Shown here: positions 63,706 through 64,000 of the stretch, one piece after another | Numbering within the stretch: position 1 is the first letter of the stretch | Layout: each line of letters starts with the position of its first letter | DNA from: Sporobacter sp963677825 | GTDB lineage: Bacteria > Bacillota > Clostridia > Oscillospirales > Oscillospiraceae | Direction: 5' to 3' | Assembly: GCA_963677825.2 (NCBI GenBank) | Contig: CAXXEF010000001.1 | Location: forward strand, 1,178,001 to 1,242,000 | Length of the DNA: 64,000 nt | Program-made: the position numbers and the translations under genes | The notes under the pieces: generated by a model | Database searches by the model: none | What the model saw: only the letters and a program-made list of their open reading frames with translations | What the model was told of the DNA's origin: nothing

Positions 63706-64000
63706 AATATTGTCTCCTTTGCGAATGTAATTTTGCAGAGATTACCGAGCACTGCTCGGCAAGCGCTGTACCGCAACAGATAATATAAAGAAATAGCCGG
63801 CAACAGCACACTTCCCAGTGATCTCAAACACGTTATTTCCAAATTGAAATAAACGCGCTGACAGTTTTGATTAAAGCATAATATCCTTTATGGCGCAATG
63901 TCAGCTCTCGAACTTGTAATATCCATTTTGCATAACTAGCACAATTATTCAATCCGCTCATTGTGCTATTTGACGTCTATTTTTCGTCATATTAGTCAGT
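63706..64000 (-). promoter_or_regulatory. Duplicated sulfatase promoter region driving the Dpp operon
   Basis: This interval is a diverged copy of 49529-49815. On the minus strand it carries -35 TTGCGC (63893-63898), 17 bases and -10 TTTAAT (63870-63875), the upstream TTGTGCTAGTTATGCAA element and GACGAAAAATAGACG near the right edge. The region continues past the window. Confidence 0.7.

Overview
The window looks like chromosome from an anaerobic, low-to-mid GC Firmicute, most likely class Clostridia. The grounds are strong Shine-Dalgarno sites with frequent GTG/TTG starts, a NiCo-type riboswitch, a BlaI/BlaR1 pair, SLH-domain surface protein, peptide-type (Dpp/Opp) ABC systems, a glycyl radical enzyme and radical-SAM sulfatase maturation. 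No rRNA, intact tRNA, CRISPR array or phage structural gene is visible. Species-level assignment is not possible from sequence reading alone.

Layout. 1-7.2 kb: end of a YtxH-like gene, an orphan Phd-type antitoxin, a glycosyltransferase-like protein, a NiCo riboswitch plus P-type cation ATPase, GIY-YIG protein, GreA-family factor and nitroreductase. 7.2-20.5 kb: an island-like block bounded by 3' fragments of initiator tRNA (fMet) and related repeats. It holds a broken serine recombinase, a MalT/LuxR-type regulator, a DUF2442 protein and a 2505-residue SLH surface protein. 20.6-26.1 kb: a complete Dpp/Opp-type operon on the minus strand. 26.9-31.7 kb: BlaR1-like sensor/peptidase with BlaI repressor, then a cupin. 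32.2-39.8 kb (plus): a zinc-ribbon membrane metalloprotease-like protein, a small membrane protein, a solitary OLD-type ATPase and a glycyl radical enzyme with an unusual active-site motif. 40.1-45.0 kb (minus): MacB/FtsX-like ABC system and a lipoprotein.

45.4-64.0 kb is the most coherent functional block. It has two full-length Cys-type sulfatases, a third sulfatase reduced to an N-terminal stub, a dedicated solute-binding protein, DppB/DppC and a fused DppD-DppF ATPase. A radical-SAM sulfatase-maturating enzyme and a TauE/SafE exporter end the transporter operon. An Old-Yellow-Enzyme/2,4-dienoyl-CoA-reductase-like flavoprotein and ROK and LysR regulators sit between the sulfatases. I read it as a locus for importing and desulfating organic sulfate esters in the cytoplasm and then reducing an unsaturated or carbonyl-activated product; the substrate is not readable from sequence.

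Two details of that block deserve attention. The maturase gene has an in-frame TAA that would remove its SPASM domain, although both sulfatases keep the CxPxR motif that needs maturation. The transporter operon starts directly after a truncated sulfatase stub that carries a copy of the sulfatase-1 promoter region, as if a duplication put the transporter under sulfatase control.
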